Below, piece by piece: positions 45,871 through 58,679 of a stretch of 64,000 nucleotides of DNA. The notes under the pieces were generated by a model. The model saw nothing but the letters and a program-made list of their open reading frames with translations, was not told the DNA's origin and ran no database searches. The DNA is from Charina bottae. Taxonomy: Eukaryota > Chordata > Lepidosauria > Squamata > Charinaidae. The stretch is from assembly GCA_023362775.1 (NCBI GenBank), contig JALMGJ010000006.1:53435501-53499500 (forward strand), given 5' to 3'. The translations under genes were made by a program, and so were the position numbers. Numbering within the stretch: the stretch's first letter is position 1; each line of letters begins with the position of its first letter.

Positions 45871-46337
45871 AATCAGTATAGTCCATTTTACCACCGTATG
45901 CTGCTATGGGTTTAGTTTGTACAATGTTGTGATGGGGGGCAAGAGTTAACAGGCCTCCTTACCCTTCTGCTAGTGAAAATTGTTGAATCAAGTTATGAAC
46001 TGGTATTAGAATTCTTCTATTTGCCTCCTAGGTTTGGACCTGCTAGAACCATTCTTTCCATATCATGCAACTTAAATTAGTATAGTCCATGCTGCTACTC
46101 CTGCATAGGTTTAACATAATTACTGTTTAACAGTGCCTTGCTTTCTTGCTATCTTTCTCAGTCAGTTGCTTTTTCTGCTCCAGAGTTAAGCAATTGTTAA
46201 TTTTTATTGTCCTGATGTACTAGAGGCGGAAGAAAAAATCTAGCATAGTCTACTTTTCAATCCAAGTGTCTCTCAGGCACTATTGTACAATATTGAAATT
46301 ACTTTCTAAATTATGATGTGACTTTTTCCCCCCTCAG

Positions 46338-46450
46338 GATTTGCAGATAGAGCGAGAAAGAACTGTCTACAACATATCTGGTGGTTGTACAGCTCTTGTT
46401 GTGATGTATTTACTAGGAAAGCTCTATGTGGCAAATGCAGGTGATAGCAG
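46338..46450 (+). CDS. PPM1H: PPM1H exon 4
   Basis: 113 bp, residues 254-290 plus two bases of codon 291. It reads DLQIERERTVYNISGGCTAL, then LLGKLYVANAGDSR. GDS carries Asp289, the position matching mammalian Asp288 in the metal centre. Acceptor CTCAG|GATTTG and donor AG|GTAAGC; the exon ends in phase 2. The next exon should begin by completing an Arg codon followed by AIIIRNG-type sequence. I do not find it before 64000. Confidence 0.95.
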
Positions 46451-47734
46451 GTAAGCTAAGTTTTTCATTTGTTGGAAAGTTGTAAGTAAGGTTTCTTATA
46501 TGTACATTTGTGTGTGTTCAGCTAAAACTGAACATGTATTTTTGTCCTCTTCCATGGATTCCAGTTTTCACATAAATTAAAAACTAATTCAGAATGAGAT
46601 GTCCGTTTCCTCAGCTGTATCCTTTGCCACTTCCTACTGCTAAATTTCTTTCAGTTCTGGCATCCATTTGGTTCCTTCTGCCAGTGTGCTAGCTGAGTTG
46701 AAGTTTCTGAAAGAATCTCTGAGATTTTTCTTCCCTCGCCTCTAAGACTCTGAGAGGCCTGTTTATTTGAATGCTCTACCATTTCTTCTTGCTGCATTAT
46801 AAATTAAATATGTTTTTGTCTTTGTCTTCTTTTGTCTATTGAAGCAAATAGGCCAGTAATCAGGAGTGAATGGATCAATTTGAAATACTGAAATAACTTG
46901 CCATTATATTTTAGGTGACTGATTTTGCTGCCTTGAAAATAAAACATTGATTCCTTTGGTCATTTCATATACTGAAGTACCCTTAGAATGGGACCATGTC
47001 AATGTGTGGAGCCCAGGACAATTCCCCCATCCCCACTTTAAAAAGGCCTTGCTCCCTGTACCCAAAGAAAGTTTATAAAGTTCTCTATCATGTGTATTTG
47101 GTGGATATCATTTTCCTGTCATTACCACCATAATGTGCAAAGTGTTATAGAGGATGCAAAACAATATCTAGGCGCCAGTACAAGTTACTTGTAAGCCACT
47201 TATAGTATTAGCAAACAAAGAAACTATGTGTGAGTAATGACAAAATTCTGCTGTTTCTTATCATATGGAATAATTTGGTGAAATGATATTGCCCACAAAT
47301 AAGGTAAAGAATTAGGTGATGTGCAGTTGTACTTAAATTCCTAACATTTGCTCTGGTAGTCTTCCTTTATTCTTTCAGTTGCCCAAGGCCAAAATATTTT
47401 AAATTCAAATAATAACAGTTGCATGGTGGAGTGATAAATAGTAGCACTGGAGCAAGTATGAAAGGGGAATGTATCTCTTTCTTACGTTGCTGCAATCTTG
47501 AGAAAAACCCTTAGCATTTGCATTAGGGTGATGCAAGCATTGGCCCCAATGGGTGATTCTTTCTGCTACTGTACCCTCCACTGGGTGTTTATCTCTCTCA
47601 TTTTAGGGCAATAGCCAAACCAATATGGGAACAGCTACCCAAAATGAAAGTTGCAACTACTGTACCTTTGCACAAAGAAATACAAAGACTGATTTCATTA
47701 AGAAATGCTTGAGATAAAATTTATTGTGGTCCTG

Positions 47735-48030
47735 CCTGCCTGCCACACATTCCAAATACAAGACTCTCAGTGGCTAACAATAAATGAAAACAAGATAAAA
47801 ACATGACAACAAAATAATAAATAACATATATCGCAGCTCAGACAAGAAAATCACCAACACAAATTAACCTAACCATGTTACTGGCTCAACCACATACCCA
47901 GGGTCCAGGCTCGGTAACGAAACCAGGTCTTCAAGGCCTTATGGAAAGGTTGCAAGGTTGGGGGAAGTCAAATCCCTGGGGGAATGATGTTCCAGAGGGT
48001 GGGATGCCCTTTCTCAAAGATTAGACCAAG
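47735..48030 (-). mobile_element. Old L2 LINE 3' fragment
   Basis: On the - strand: remnants equivalent to GIPPLWNIIPP...LPNL.TFP.GLEDLVS and a decayed 3' UTR. The + strand word GAAACCAGGTCTTCAAGGCC is the family's C-terminal codon block. Confidence 0.6.
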
Positions 48031-48797
48031 CTTTCTTAACGCAGTAAATCTATAATCGACTCAACAGTGTAAGAACAGCCAATAGTCACAAATTGGCATT
48101 GTTTTAATAAATTATCTCTGCATCTGCATTTCATATTCCTGTGACTTTACTGTTTATCATTTTCTCTCTCTATGGGTATATGTACAGTATATACTGTACC
48201 TCTCAGGATAGCAATCTAGGTGACTGATGAAGTAGTAGCCTTAAAGTAGCCCTTAAAAACGTGTGCCATAATTAATTTGCTAACATTTAAGATGCCATCT
48301 TTATAATAATTCCATTGGAGATAGTTTTATAGCAACCCTCTTTCTTTCTAAAAAAAACCTTCTGCTTCCTGTAGTATGTCCTAAACCATGTTAGAATAAT
48401 CCTGTACAGAGTCATCACTGATTCATTTTAAGAACATAATAGAAATTATGTTGTATGCAGAAGAAGGACTAACAATTTCATTATGATTTACATGCAAGAC
48501 TCTATTTAAATGAGTACCTGAATATCTATCCATTCATCTACAGGAGGTGTTTTAGTTAACAGACTTAGTGGTCCTTGAGCGTGGCCATCCTACATGAGAG
48601 GTTTAATTCCTATTTCAGGAACTATTTTTGCAGAAAAGGGAAACAGCGTTTTTTTCTCAGTAGGAAAAAGTTATATGTGTAGTCTGGCACACTTGACAAC
48701 ATTTGAGTGATACTTTACTCTTCGGATAAAGTGGTAATGGCCTTCATTGTATTTTCAGATTAGGTTAGCTAAGCTTTTGTCATAAAGGTAACTAATT

Positions 48798-50305
48798 TAT
48801 TATTTAATTAAATTTATATAACCGCCCATCTCCCCCAATGGGGAACTCTGGGCGGTTTACAATAAAATGGTTAAAACAAAATATAAAACATCATTATACA
48901 ATAAATAGAATAATAAATAATTCTAAATCCAGATGGATGGAATTAAAACGAAGGACATTATAAAGTTAAGGAGTTAGCCACCCCCATGAGGAGCTATCCT
49001 TTCCTCCTTCCCATGCCAGGCGGCAGAACCAGGTCTTCAGCTCTTTCCTAAAGGTCGGGAGGGAGGAGATCTGTCTCAACTCTGGGGGCAAGATGTTCCA
49101 CAGTGTGGGTGCCACCACAGAGAAGGCCCGCCTCCTAGACCCCATCAGATGACATTCTTTGATTGATGGGGTTCGTAGCAGGCCCTCTCTGAATGACCTG
49201 GTGGGGCGGGTCGATAAAATGGGGATAAGACGGTCCCTCAGGTATTCTGGTCCCATGCCATGTAGGGCTTTAAAGGTGATAACCAACACCTTGAATTGTA
49301 CCCGGAAGCAAACCGGCACCCAATGCAGCTCGCGGAGCAAAGGTGTTATATGTGCAGATTTTGGTGCACCCAAGATTGCTCACGCGGCCACATTCTGCAC
49401 CAGCTGAAGCTTCCGGATAGTCTTCAAGGGTAGCCCCATGTAGAGCGCATTGCAATAATCTGCATGGGAGATGACAAGAGCATGAGTGACTGTTCGGAGG
49501 GCGTCGCAATCCAGGAATGGGCGTAACTGGCGCACCAACCGAAGTTGTGCGAAAGCCCTCCTAGCCACGACTGCCACCTGCTCTTCGAGCAGGAGTCGTG
49601 AGTCTAGAAGGACCCCCAAGTTCCGCACCGGTTCCGAATGGGGTAGTGCTGCTCCATCAAGAACCAAAGATGATAATTTCCCAGAAGACGCTAGGCCATC
49701 AATCCACAGCCACTCGGTCTTGCTAGGGTTCAATTGTAGCCTGTTGTTCCCCATCCAGGCCCTCACAGCCTCCAGGCACTGGGACAGGGTAGTCACTGCA
49801 TCACTTACTTCACCAGAGATGGAGATGTACAATTGAGTATCATCCGCATACTGATGATACCTCATCCCATGGTGTCGGATGACCTCACCCAGCGGTTTCA
49901 TGTAGATGTTAAATAGGAGGGGAGAGAGAACCGAACCCTGCGGCACCCCACACAAGAGGGGCCGAGGGTCAGATCTCTCCTCTCCTATTACCACCGACTG
50001 TGAGCGGCCTCAGAGGAAGGAGGTGAACCAGCGCAAAACTACGCTGCCCACCCCCAACTCCCTAAGCCGCCCCAACAGGATACCATGGTCGATGGTATCG
50101 AATGCCGCTAAGAGATCCAAGAGAGCAAGGATGGATGCACAACCACCATCCCGCTCCCGCCAGAGATCATCCGTAAGTGCGACCAATGCAGTCCCCGTCC
50201 CATATCCCGGCCTGAAACCTGACTGGAAAGGGTCTAGATAATCCGCTTCATCCAGGGTCCTTTGAAGTTGCAACGCCACCACTTTCTCAACCACCTTTCC
50301 CAAAA
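48798..50305 (-). mobile_element. Second young L2 LINE copy, 5'-truncated
   Basis: Very close to the full-length copy at 745-5182 over its last ~1.5 kb, including the 3' UTR hairpin. The 5' truncation is at about 50305 (frame begins at GKVVEKVVALQLQ). The frame is intact except for two in-frame TGA codons at 50010-50012 and 49380-49382. Both sit where the full-length copy has CGA (Arg690 and Arg900), so both are CpG-to-TpG decay. Confidence 0.9.
48966..50303 (-). pseudogene. L2 reverse transcriptase remnant with two nonsense codons
   Basis: Three consecutive open segments (50010-50303, 49380-49994, 48966-49373) lie in one frame and correspond to residues ~594-1037 of the intact L2 ORF. RT motifs AAFDTIDH, GVPQGSVLSPLLF and YADDTQLY are present. 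It is non-functional because of truncation and the two stops. Confidence 0.9.
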
Positions 50306-51029
50306 TTTATAGATATCTGAATCTAATCCATTGTGTGTTTGTGTATGGATGTGTTTAATTTTTTCTAAAAGGTAGCTTTATCCAAAAGCCTTGGCAAGTG
50401 GTGTAATGGGGGAAGGGTAGCACACAACAATTGCCAATGCATTATTTTTAGATATTTGATCTCAACGACAAACCACTGATTTTCTGTCTTTTGGAAATTG
50501 TGCAAAGAAAGTAAGGCATTGATTTTAGCAGTGTTTGCACAAAGTTGCATTTCTGTTGTGCTGCAGCATTTTTTATTAGTTCTGCTGATGTTTCAGCAGT
50601 ACATTACAACATAAATGCAATGCATTAAGCATAATGCATATGAAGTGCACTGGCTGCCAATCTCTAAAACTTTAGTTACAGTGCAGAATTTATATCTGTT
50701 TTAATAGCTGCAGATCTTCAGCCAAGGATTTGTATTCTGGATCAATATATAAAATTTAGTCTTTCTCTCCTCTCCATAATCAACCATTTCTTTTATAAGA
50801 ATTTTCTGTGTACACTTCCTTGACTCATTACTTCATCTCAGCTTAGTGTACTGGACTGTTAGAAAATAACTGGATTTTCTACAACTGTGTATGAAAATAC
50901 TTTCAGTAACTGCAATGTTAGAGCAGTTCAGATGGTGATTGGGAGGTGGGTTGGCAGAGCAGGGACAGTCAGTGAGTCCAAATGAAACCTAATTTGTAAT
51001 TTGTAATTTGTAATTCATTTGTAAACCCA

Positions 51030-51841
<812 letters not shown>

Positions 51842-52045
51842 CTGGTAAAGTAAACTGTGATTAATGTTACTATATAATTAAGTACTCTGAAATATATCAA
51901 CAAATGAAGAAACTTTTTTTTTCTTGTTTTGGCCTGAATATTGGGGAACTGGCACATTCATTTTCAATAAATGCAGCTGCCCTTTCTTCAAGCTAAAACA
52001 ATTAATGATGTTTCTTCAGTCATTTGTACATATTTACCTGAATCA

Positions 52046-53013
52046 AGTAGCAACGGTAAGAACAGAGCACGGAATAACGGACTGGTTTAAGATTGGGAAA
52101 GGAGTATGGCAGGGCTGTATACTCTCACCCTACCTATTCAACCTGTACGCAGAACACATCATGCGACGTGCTGGGCTTGAGGAATCCAAGGCTGGAGTTA
52201 AAATCGCTGGAAGAAACATTAACAATCTTAGATATGCAGATGATACCACTTTGATGGCTGAAAGCGAGGAGGAGTTGAAGAGCCTTATGACGAAGGTGAA
52301 AGAAGAAAGTGCAAAAGCTGGGTTGCAGTTAAACCTCAAAAAAACCAAGATTATGGCAACCAGCTTGATTGATAACTGGCAAATAGAGGGAGAAAAAATG
52401 GAGGCAGTGACAGACTTTGTATTTCTAGGCGCAAAGATTACTGCAGATGCTGACTGCAGCCAGGAAATCAGAAGACGTCTACTTCTTGGGAGGAGAGCAA
52501 TGGCAAATCTTGATAAAATAGTTAAGAGCAGAGACATCACACTTGACAACAAAGGTCCGCATAGTTAAAGCAATGGTATTCCCTGTAGTAACCTATGGCT
52601 GTGAGAGCTGGACCATAAGGAAGGCTGAGCGAAGGAAGATAGATGCTTTTGAACTGTGGTGTTGGAGGAAAATTCTGAGAGTGCCTTGGACTGCAAGAAG
52701 ATCCAACCAGTCCATACTCCAGGAAATAAAGCCAGACTGCTCACTTGAGGGAATGATATTTAAGGCAAAACTGAAGTACTTTGGCCACATAATGAGAAGA
52801 CAGGATACCCTGGAGAAGAAGCTGATGCTAGGGAAAGTGGAAGGCAAAAGGAAGAGGGGCCGACCAAGGGCAAGATGGATGGATGATATTTTGGAGGTGA
52901 CAGACTTAACCATGGGGGAGCTGGGGATGGTGATGACCGACAGGAAGCTCTGGCGTGGGCTGGTCCATAAAGTCACGAAGAGTCAGAAGCGACTGAACGA
53001 ATAAACAACAACA
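52046..53013 (+). mobile_element. RTE LINE (BovB-related), 5'-truncated, with TSD
   Basis: Perfect TSD ACCTGAATCA at 52036-52045 and 53014-53023. The + frame begins VATVRTEHGITDWFKIGKG and includes QGCILSPYLFNLYAEH and YADDTTL. A one-base insertion near 52549 (ACACTTGACAAC where ACACTGACAAC is expected) shifts the frame. The second frame (52543-53004) carries VRIVKAMVFPVVTYGCESW to the C-terminal KSQKRLNE. The 3' end has AACAACAACA. Confidence 0.9.
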
Positions 53014-54463
53014 ACCTGAATCACATGAAACTATTGCCATACGTTAGTGTGTAAATTCATGTGAAGAAATCCAGCACATAACTTATCTAGGTGGATGGAA
53101 CTAAACAGTCATATTAGAAACCTACATAATTATTGCAGTAGAGTTTTTAAGCCATTGCTAGAAAATACTAACATTTTATGCTTAACCATTTAGGCAAACA
53201 GTAAGTAGATACACATCAAGAACTTGTGTATTTAATTCTAGGAGCCAGTGGAGAAGAATCATGCTTATAATCTTTAGTCTTTTTTCCTATATTCTTTTCT
53301 TTCTCCTTTTGCTGTTTTCTGATCCATATAATAAATATCTACTTGCAGAAGATATAGTAAACTCTTGCCTTGTTTGTTGTGTCTGCCCAGTCTCCTCCTG
53401 CCTTTGACACATTTCAAATACTTCTTCAAACATGCAGATGTTTCTGCCTCACTGTGGAATTCACAATGTTCGGAGCCTTTTGACAAAATGAGCACACACT
53501 CCCTGTGGCTTGAAATTCCTAACACACTGTCAAAAAGGGTTTTGCAAATGGTTTCTCCTGTCACTTCTTAGCAGATTTTTGAATCTTTTATAGAGGTATA
53601 CAGTTCAGTATTGTCTTTCAAATCATTTCTGGCTGAAAAGATATGTAATAGAATCAAGGCATCCTATGAATACTCTTTAACAGCAGGAAGAGAGTGTTTT
53701 TCTTTTTCCTTTGGAACATTCAAATGCCAGATGACCTGTTACAACTGAAATTACTCTTTCAACTCTCTGCAGCATGGTAGTATTTTCTCTGCAACTTAAA
53801 CAGGATGGCTTTCTCCTATAGTATGTGTATTTCAACCTTCTTTCTTTACAGGAAACTTGAAATCTAAGATTTCTTGAAATCTACAGAACCACAGAGTTGC
53901 TAAAATACCTTGAGTATGTTAGTACATTGCATGTAACCTCCTAATTGATGGTTTATGGGCCAAGGTATGTTGGCTTATAAACTTCTACCTTGCATAGAAT
54001 CATGTGAGGATGCTTGGGGAAAAATAGGATTTTGGTTATGATTGTGCTTTATTGTCTTTATCATCATCTGGGAATGCTGCATGTAGCCTGGATATGACTA
54101 AGGCTCCTAACTGAGCCTACACCTTCTGTGTTTTACTAAAAAGCATTATGTGAGAGACTTGATTGAGCAAGACTGTGATGGGTGGTGGAGGTTAGTATCT
54201 GTGGTTCCATCTGGTGACAACCATGTGGAAGATTGGGTTTAGTATATTAGAGGATACATAAAAAGAGTTTGATTTAACAATTGAAATTAAAGAAAAATAG
54301 ACACGTGTCTCTGTGAATCGAAGAAAAAGGGAAGAATATAACAGATCGGAAGGAAAGTAGACTGGTCTTGTGGAGTAGAGTTATTCAATACATGCTGAGA
54401 AGTGAATGCGTAGGTTTAATTATGAATGACATGGCTAAAATGTATTTTACTTTTTTAAAAAAA

Positions 54464-54715
54464 ATTATTTATTTATTTATTTATTTTCTATGCCGCCTTT
54501 ATTATTTTTATAAATAACTCAAGGCGGTGAACATACCTAATACTCCTTCCTCCTCCTACTTTCCCCACAACAACAACCCTGTGAGGTGAGTTGGGCTGAG
54601 AGAGAGTGACTGGCCCAAGGTCACCCAGCTGGCTTTCATGCCTAAGGCAGGACTAGAACTCTCAGTCTCCTGGTTTCTAGCCTGTTGCCTTAACCACTAG
54701 ACCAAAGTGGTGTCA
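54464..54715 (-). mobile_element. MIR-like CORE-SINE
   Basis: The same layout as 18507-18742, less decayed. The - strand head is TTTGGTCTAGTGGTTAAGGC, with B-box-like GAGTTCTAGTCC, GGGTGACCTTGGGCCAGTCA and an (AAAT)n tail at 54464-54487. Confidence 0.85.
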
Positions 54716-54763
54716 TCTAGATTGGTATAAGTGCATATGAAAGTAGGAGTCTATAGGCTAGTG

Positions 54764-56823
54764 CAGAGTTTTCCAAACTGTGTGTCGCGACACATTTCTG
54801 TGTCGCGGCAAGGGCCCAGGTGTGTCGCGGGGGAATCCAGAAGAGGAGGCCTTGCACCACGTGCAGCCCCGCCCATCCCTTGCCACGCCCCTGCTCTGAA
54901 ACCAGCTCTTCAGCTCTCGCCGCAGAAGCCAGGTAAGTGCAGGGACGCAAATAGGCTGCCGGGCGGGGTGGGTGTGTGCAGGCACCGCGAAGCGCGGCGG
55001 CCGGAGACATAGCTTTAAGTGCCAGCGGCCTGGCAGCCAAGAAAGGGACGGGGAGGCAGCTCCGCTGCCCGCCTCGCATGGCCCCCACGCCATCCACGTC
55101 TGCGGCTCCCCCTCCCCCTTGGTGGAGGCCCCATCCAGGCAGAGGCAGGACTGGGCGAGCGGACAGGCGGCGTTCTCGCCGCTTCCACCCATCACCTACG
55201 AGAAGAAGATGGCGGTCTGATGCGCGACCCGCGGCTCCGGCCCAACGAGAGGGCTCCCGGGGCGGGGACGGGGCGGAAGGAGAGGAGCCGCCAGCGGGAG
55301 TGCGGCGGGAGCGCGGCAAGAGGAGCGCCTCACCGGCGCCTGCCTGGCTTCCAGCGCGCTTCATCGAAGAAAGTAAGACGCCGCGCCGGCGGGCGGGCAG
55401 CTGAGAGGCTGGCGGGCAGGCGGGGTCGCCTTCAGCGGACTCATCTGACCATCCTTCCCGGAGCTGCTGGGGCCGGATGGAGCGGTGGGGGACTCGGCAT
55501 CACTCCTTCCAGCGGGCACTCCAAGCCCAGCTGTTCAGGCATCGATCAAGGATCGATCAGGCCCGGGGGCAGGGCTGGCCGAGGGGCTGGGCAGGGGAAG
55601 ACGGGTCCCTGTTGCCTGAGACATCCTCACTCATCCTCCCCCCTCCCCCCACAATATGGCAGCAATAACAGGCAGGGCCAGAAAGAGAAGGAAAGCCCCA
55701 AGAAAGAGCGGGGATTCTGCACTTTCCACTCTCCAGAAGAGCTTTCCGCACTTGGATCCATTTCTGCCAGAGCCTTCGCGGCAGGTGGTGGTCGCTGTGG
55801 TTGTTATTGCTGCCATATTGTGGGGGGAGGGGGGGAGGATGCGTGAGGATGTCTCAGGCAACAGGGACCCGTCTTCCCTCTTCCCCCCGAGCCCCTCGTC
55901 CAGCCCTGACCCCGGGCCTGATCGATCCTTGATTGATGGCTGAACAGCTCGGCTTGGAGTCCCACATTGCTCCATCCGGCCCCAGCAGCTCCGGGAAGGA
56001 TGTTTAGATGAGCCCGCTGCAGGCGACCCCCTGCCTGCCCACCCGCCTGCCTCTCAGCCGCCCGCCCGCCAGCGCGGCGTCTTACCTTCTCCGACGAAGT
56101 GCGGTGGAAGCCGGGCAGGCGCCGGCGAGGCACTCCTCGTGCCGCGCTCCCGCCGGTGGCTCCTCTCCTCCTGCTTCTGCCCCGTCCCCGCCGCCCGCGC
56201 TGGGTCGCGCCGGGAGCCCTTTCGTTGGGCCGTAGCTGCCGGCAGGCTCCCTCAGCTCGGTCCCCGCTCTGCTCTTGCGAGCCGCGCGTCAGACCGCCGC
56301 CATCTTCTGCTTGTAGGTGATGGGAGGAAGCGGCGAGCCAGGCCACGGAGGCGGAGAGCGCCGCCTGTCTGCCCACCCAGTCCCGCCTCTGCCTAGCTGG
56401 GGCCACTGCCAAGGGGAAAGGAGACGCAGACGCAGATGGTGCGGGGGCCATGCGAGGCTGGCAGCGGAGCCGCCTCCCCGTCCCTTTCTCGGCTTTCAGG
56501 CCGATGGCACTTCTCGGGAAGGAAAAGCCATGTCTCTGGCCGCCGCACTTCGTGGTCCCTGCACCCCCACCCACCCCAGCGCGGCAGCCTAGTTGCGTCC
56601 CTGCACCCTCCCCCCCAGTTGCAGCCCTAACGGGCTGCTAACTTACCTGGCTTCTGCGGCAAGAGCTGAAGAGCTGGGTTCAGAGCAGGGACCTGTCGGC
56701 GCAGCAAGGGATGGGCGGGGCTGCACGTGGTGCATGGCCTCCTCTTCCGGGTTCCCCTGCAACACACCTGGGCCCTTGCCGCGACACAGAAATGTGTCGC
56801 GACACACAGTTTGGAAAGCTCTG
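54764..56823. repeat. Giant imperfect palindrome (~0.9-1.0 kb arms)
   Basis: Both arms carry, in mirrored order: the hAT terminus, TGTGTCGCGACAC words, CTTGCCGCAG-type sequence, GCCAGGTAAGT, an AAGATGGCGG motif, a CpG-rich exon-like stretch ending in a GTAAGACG donor-like site, GGAGCTGCTGGGGCCGGATG, and ATATGGCAGCAATAAC next to the loop. Indels make the arms unequal. Confidence 0.9.
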
Positions 56824-56863
56824 ATCTACAATTACATACAATACAAGACATACAATACAAGAC

Positions 56864-57112
56864 TGGGGGGCCGGGGGGCAGGATTTGGAGCCGGCAGCCA
56901 ATCACGTGGGGTGGGGTTTGGAGCCAGGAGCCAATCACATGGGCCGGGGGGCGGGGTTTGGAGCCGGCAGCCAATCACGTGGGCTGGGGGCGGGGTTTGG
57001 AGCCAGCAGCCAATCACGTGGGCCGGGGGCGGGGTTTGGAGCCGGCAGCCAATCACGAGGGCCGGGGGCGGGGTTTGGAGACGGCAGCTAATCACATGGG
57101 CCAGGGGGCGGG
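56864..57112 (+). repeat. Six ~40-bp GC-box/CCAAT/E-box tandem modules
   Basis: Each unit reads GGGGCGGGGTTTGGAGCC, then GGCAGCCAATCACGTGGG with minor changes. CCAAT boxes are perfect in five units (one is CTAAT). CACGTG E-boxes are perfect at 56903-56908, 56976-56981 and 57015-57020; the others are CACATG or CACGAG. The layout matches the 38-bp modules at 12672-12785. Confidence 0.95.
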
Positions 57113-58633
57113 GACTCCTCATTAGTGTGTCACGAAATTATGCATGGCTAAAAGGCGTGTCACCAACATGAAAAGTTTGGAAAGCCCTGGGCTAGTGATT
57201 ATGCATGTTATATTCCGGTTAAAGTTGATAATGGAAGAACTAGATAATGATGTTTGGGAAAATTGTCCAACATTCTGAATATATGTTTATCCAAGGGAAA
57301 AATTATCTGTTAGGTACCCTGAATGGATGAAGTTGGTGGGGAATAAGATGATAAACTGGTTACAATATGTACAAGTTCTGTCATTCCTTAAACATTATGT
57401 AAACGAAATAATTTTATTCCCTTTTATGAATTTCCACAGAATAATTGAAGTAGAAGAAAGTACAAAAGGGCAGTGTCATTAATAAATTTATGGTTTATTA
57501 TTAAGGGTCTTTGGAATGCAAACTCAATTCTTAGAACACCTATGGGAATGGAACATCATAAAAATACCAGAGGTAGAAAATGGAATGCTTTATTAAGGCA
57601 GAAATCATTAAGACTCTGGGAGAATTAAGGAAAATTCATTGAAATTAATGCATCAGTGGCATTATACCACAATTATTCTAGCAAAAATTTTGAGGACTGT
57701 ATCTAAGGATGTGGCAACATTGGAACATACTGGCATGTTTGATCTATTGCTCCAAAATCAAACAATTTTGAAAACAGCTTTTTAGGGATATAAATAAAAT
57801 CTGTACGGTGCTAGGTATAACACCCCAGAAAACTATGTCTTTTCTCATTGTTTGAAGGATGCATATTTTCATTTATTCCACCATTATTCCTTCCCTCGCT
57901 TTGCCATATATAGATGCATTTACTAATTTAGTATCTTACCATTTGGCCTCTCCATAACTCCATTGTGATGCCACCCAGTATTCACAGGATTAACAGCTTC
58001 TTCCTGGTCTCAGCATTAATGTCTTTTCAGTTTCAAGAAAAATCACATGGGTTTTGGCACATATGGAGGAAGCAGATGCACAAACTTCTCCCTTTCTGTT
58101 AGTTAGAAAGAGTTTTGTATTCTAAAATCAGACCGAAGTTGCTAGATGACAGTCCGGAAGCCAGTGGGATTTACCACTCCTCTCAATCTTAGATTTAAAC
58201 TGGAATTTGCAAGAAGTAGGATTTTCCAGGTAACAAAATTAACATAGAAGTAACCTCTGTTCCAAGGGTTGTCTGATCTGTTGAGCAGCAGGAAGAAGTT
58301 AACTAAGAGCTGCACGAAGAGCTTTAATTTATTTTCTGTTTGGCAGTTAATGCTTCATTGTTTCTGGTATTTATGTTATTTATGTTTGCTCAGTGAGTTA
58401 TGTGTTTTTATGCAGCTTAGCAATTCTTTACATCAGAGTTACTTCTACATTACTAGCGGATCTATCAAATTATGCTTGCTCAGAAGCTTATATGGCTCTT
58501 TATAGTTTTTTTTAATAGGAGAGTCTTTTGAGCTGCTGTCCATGATTTTAGCAACTCTTTTTACCTTCTCCATCACTGAATGTTTTGCCTGTGGCTACTT
58601 AAAGTTAAAAGGGAACATTTACCTCCTCCTCCT

Positions 58634-58636
<3 letters not shown>

Positions 58637-58677
<41 letters not shown>
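58637..58677. repeat. (CT)n microsatellite
   Basis: About 18 CT units, preceded by a (CTC)n run from about 58622. Confidence 0.95.

Positions 58678-58679
<2 letters not shown>

Larger units (their letters stand above)
39799..46337 (+). other. PPM1H: PPM1H intron 3 (6.5 kb)
   Basis: GTAAGT donor, CCCCTCAG acceptor. It holds two + strand Sauria SINEs, one - strand Sauria SINE, a BovB fragment and an L2 relic. Unassigned stretches: 40220-40397, 41691-43149, 43800-44660, 44703-45200 and 45875-46337. Confidence 0.92.
54764..57189 (-). mobile_element. 2.43-kb foldback hAT element (family A related)
   Basis: Outer ends CAGAGTTTTCCAAAC and GTTTGGAAAGCCCTG. A perfect TSD GGCTAGTG lies at 54756-54763 and 57190-57197. 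The first 2.06 kb is a giant inverted repeat: the left arm is about 54764-55671, the right arm about 55797-56823, with a ~125-bp loop. The right arm ends in its own complete terminus, TTTGGAAAGCTCTG, at 56823, but no TSD flanks that internal end. Next come a short ATACAA-rich bridge, six ~40-bp GC-box/CCAAT/E-box modules, and the family A end in - orientation (ATGAAAAGTTTGGAAAG). No transposase is present. The long GC-rich open frames are not credible genes. Confidence 0.9.

Noticed and set aside
54976..56574. Long Pro/Arg/Gly-rich open frames (142, 215, 275 and 256 codons) in the foldback element
   Set aside because: GC-rich sequence lacks stops by composition. The two longest are mirror copies from the two palindrome arms and show no domain.
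57198..57800. Possible L1 fragment right of the foldback element
   Set aside because: A few phrases look LINE-like when translated loosely, but no diagnostic motif survives.
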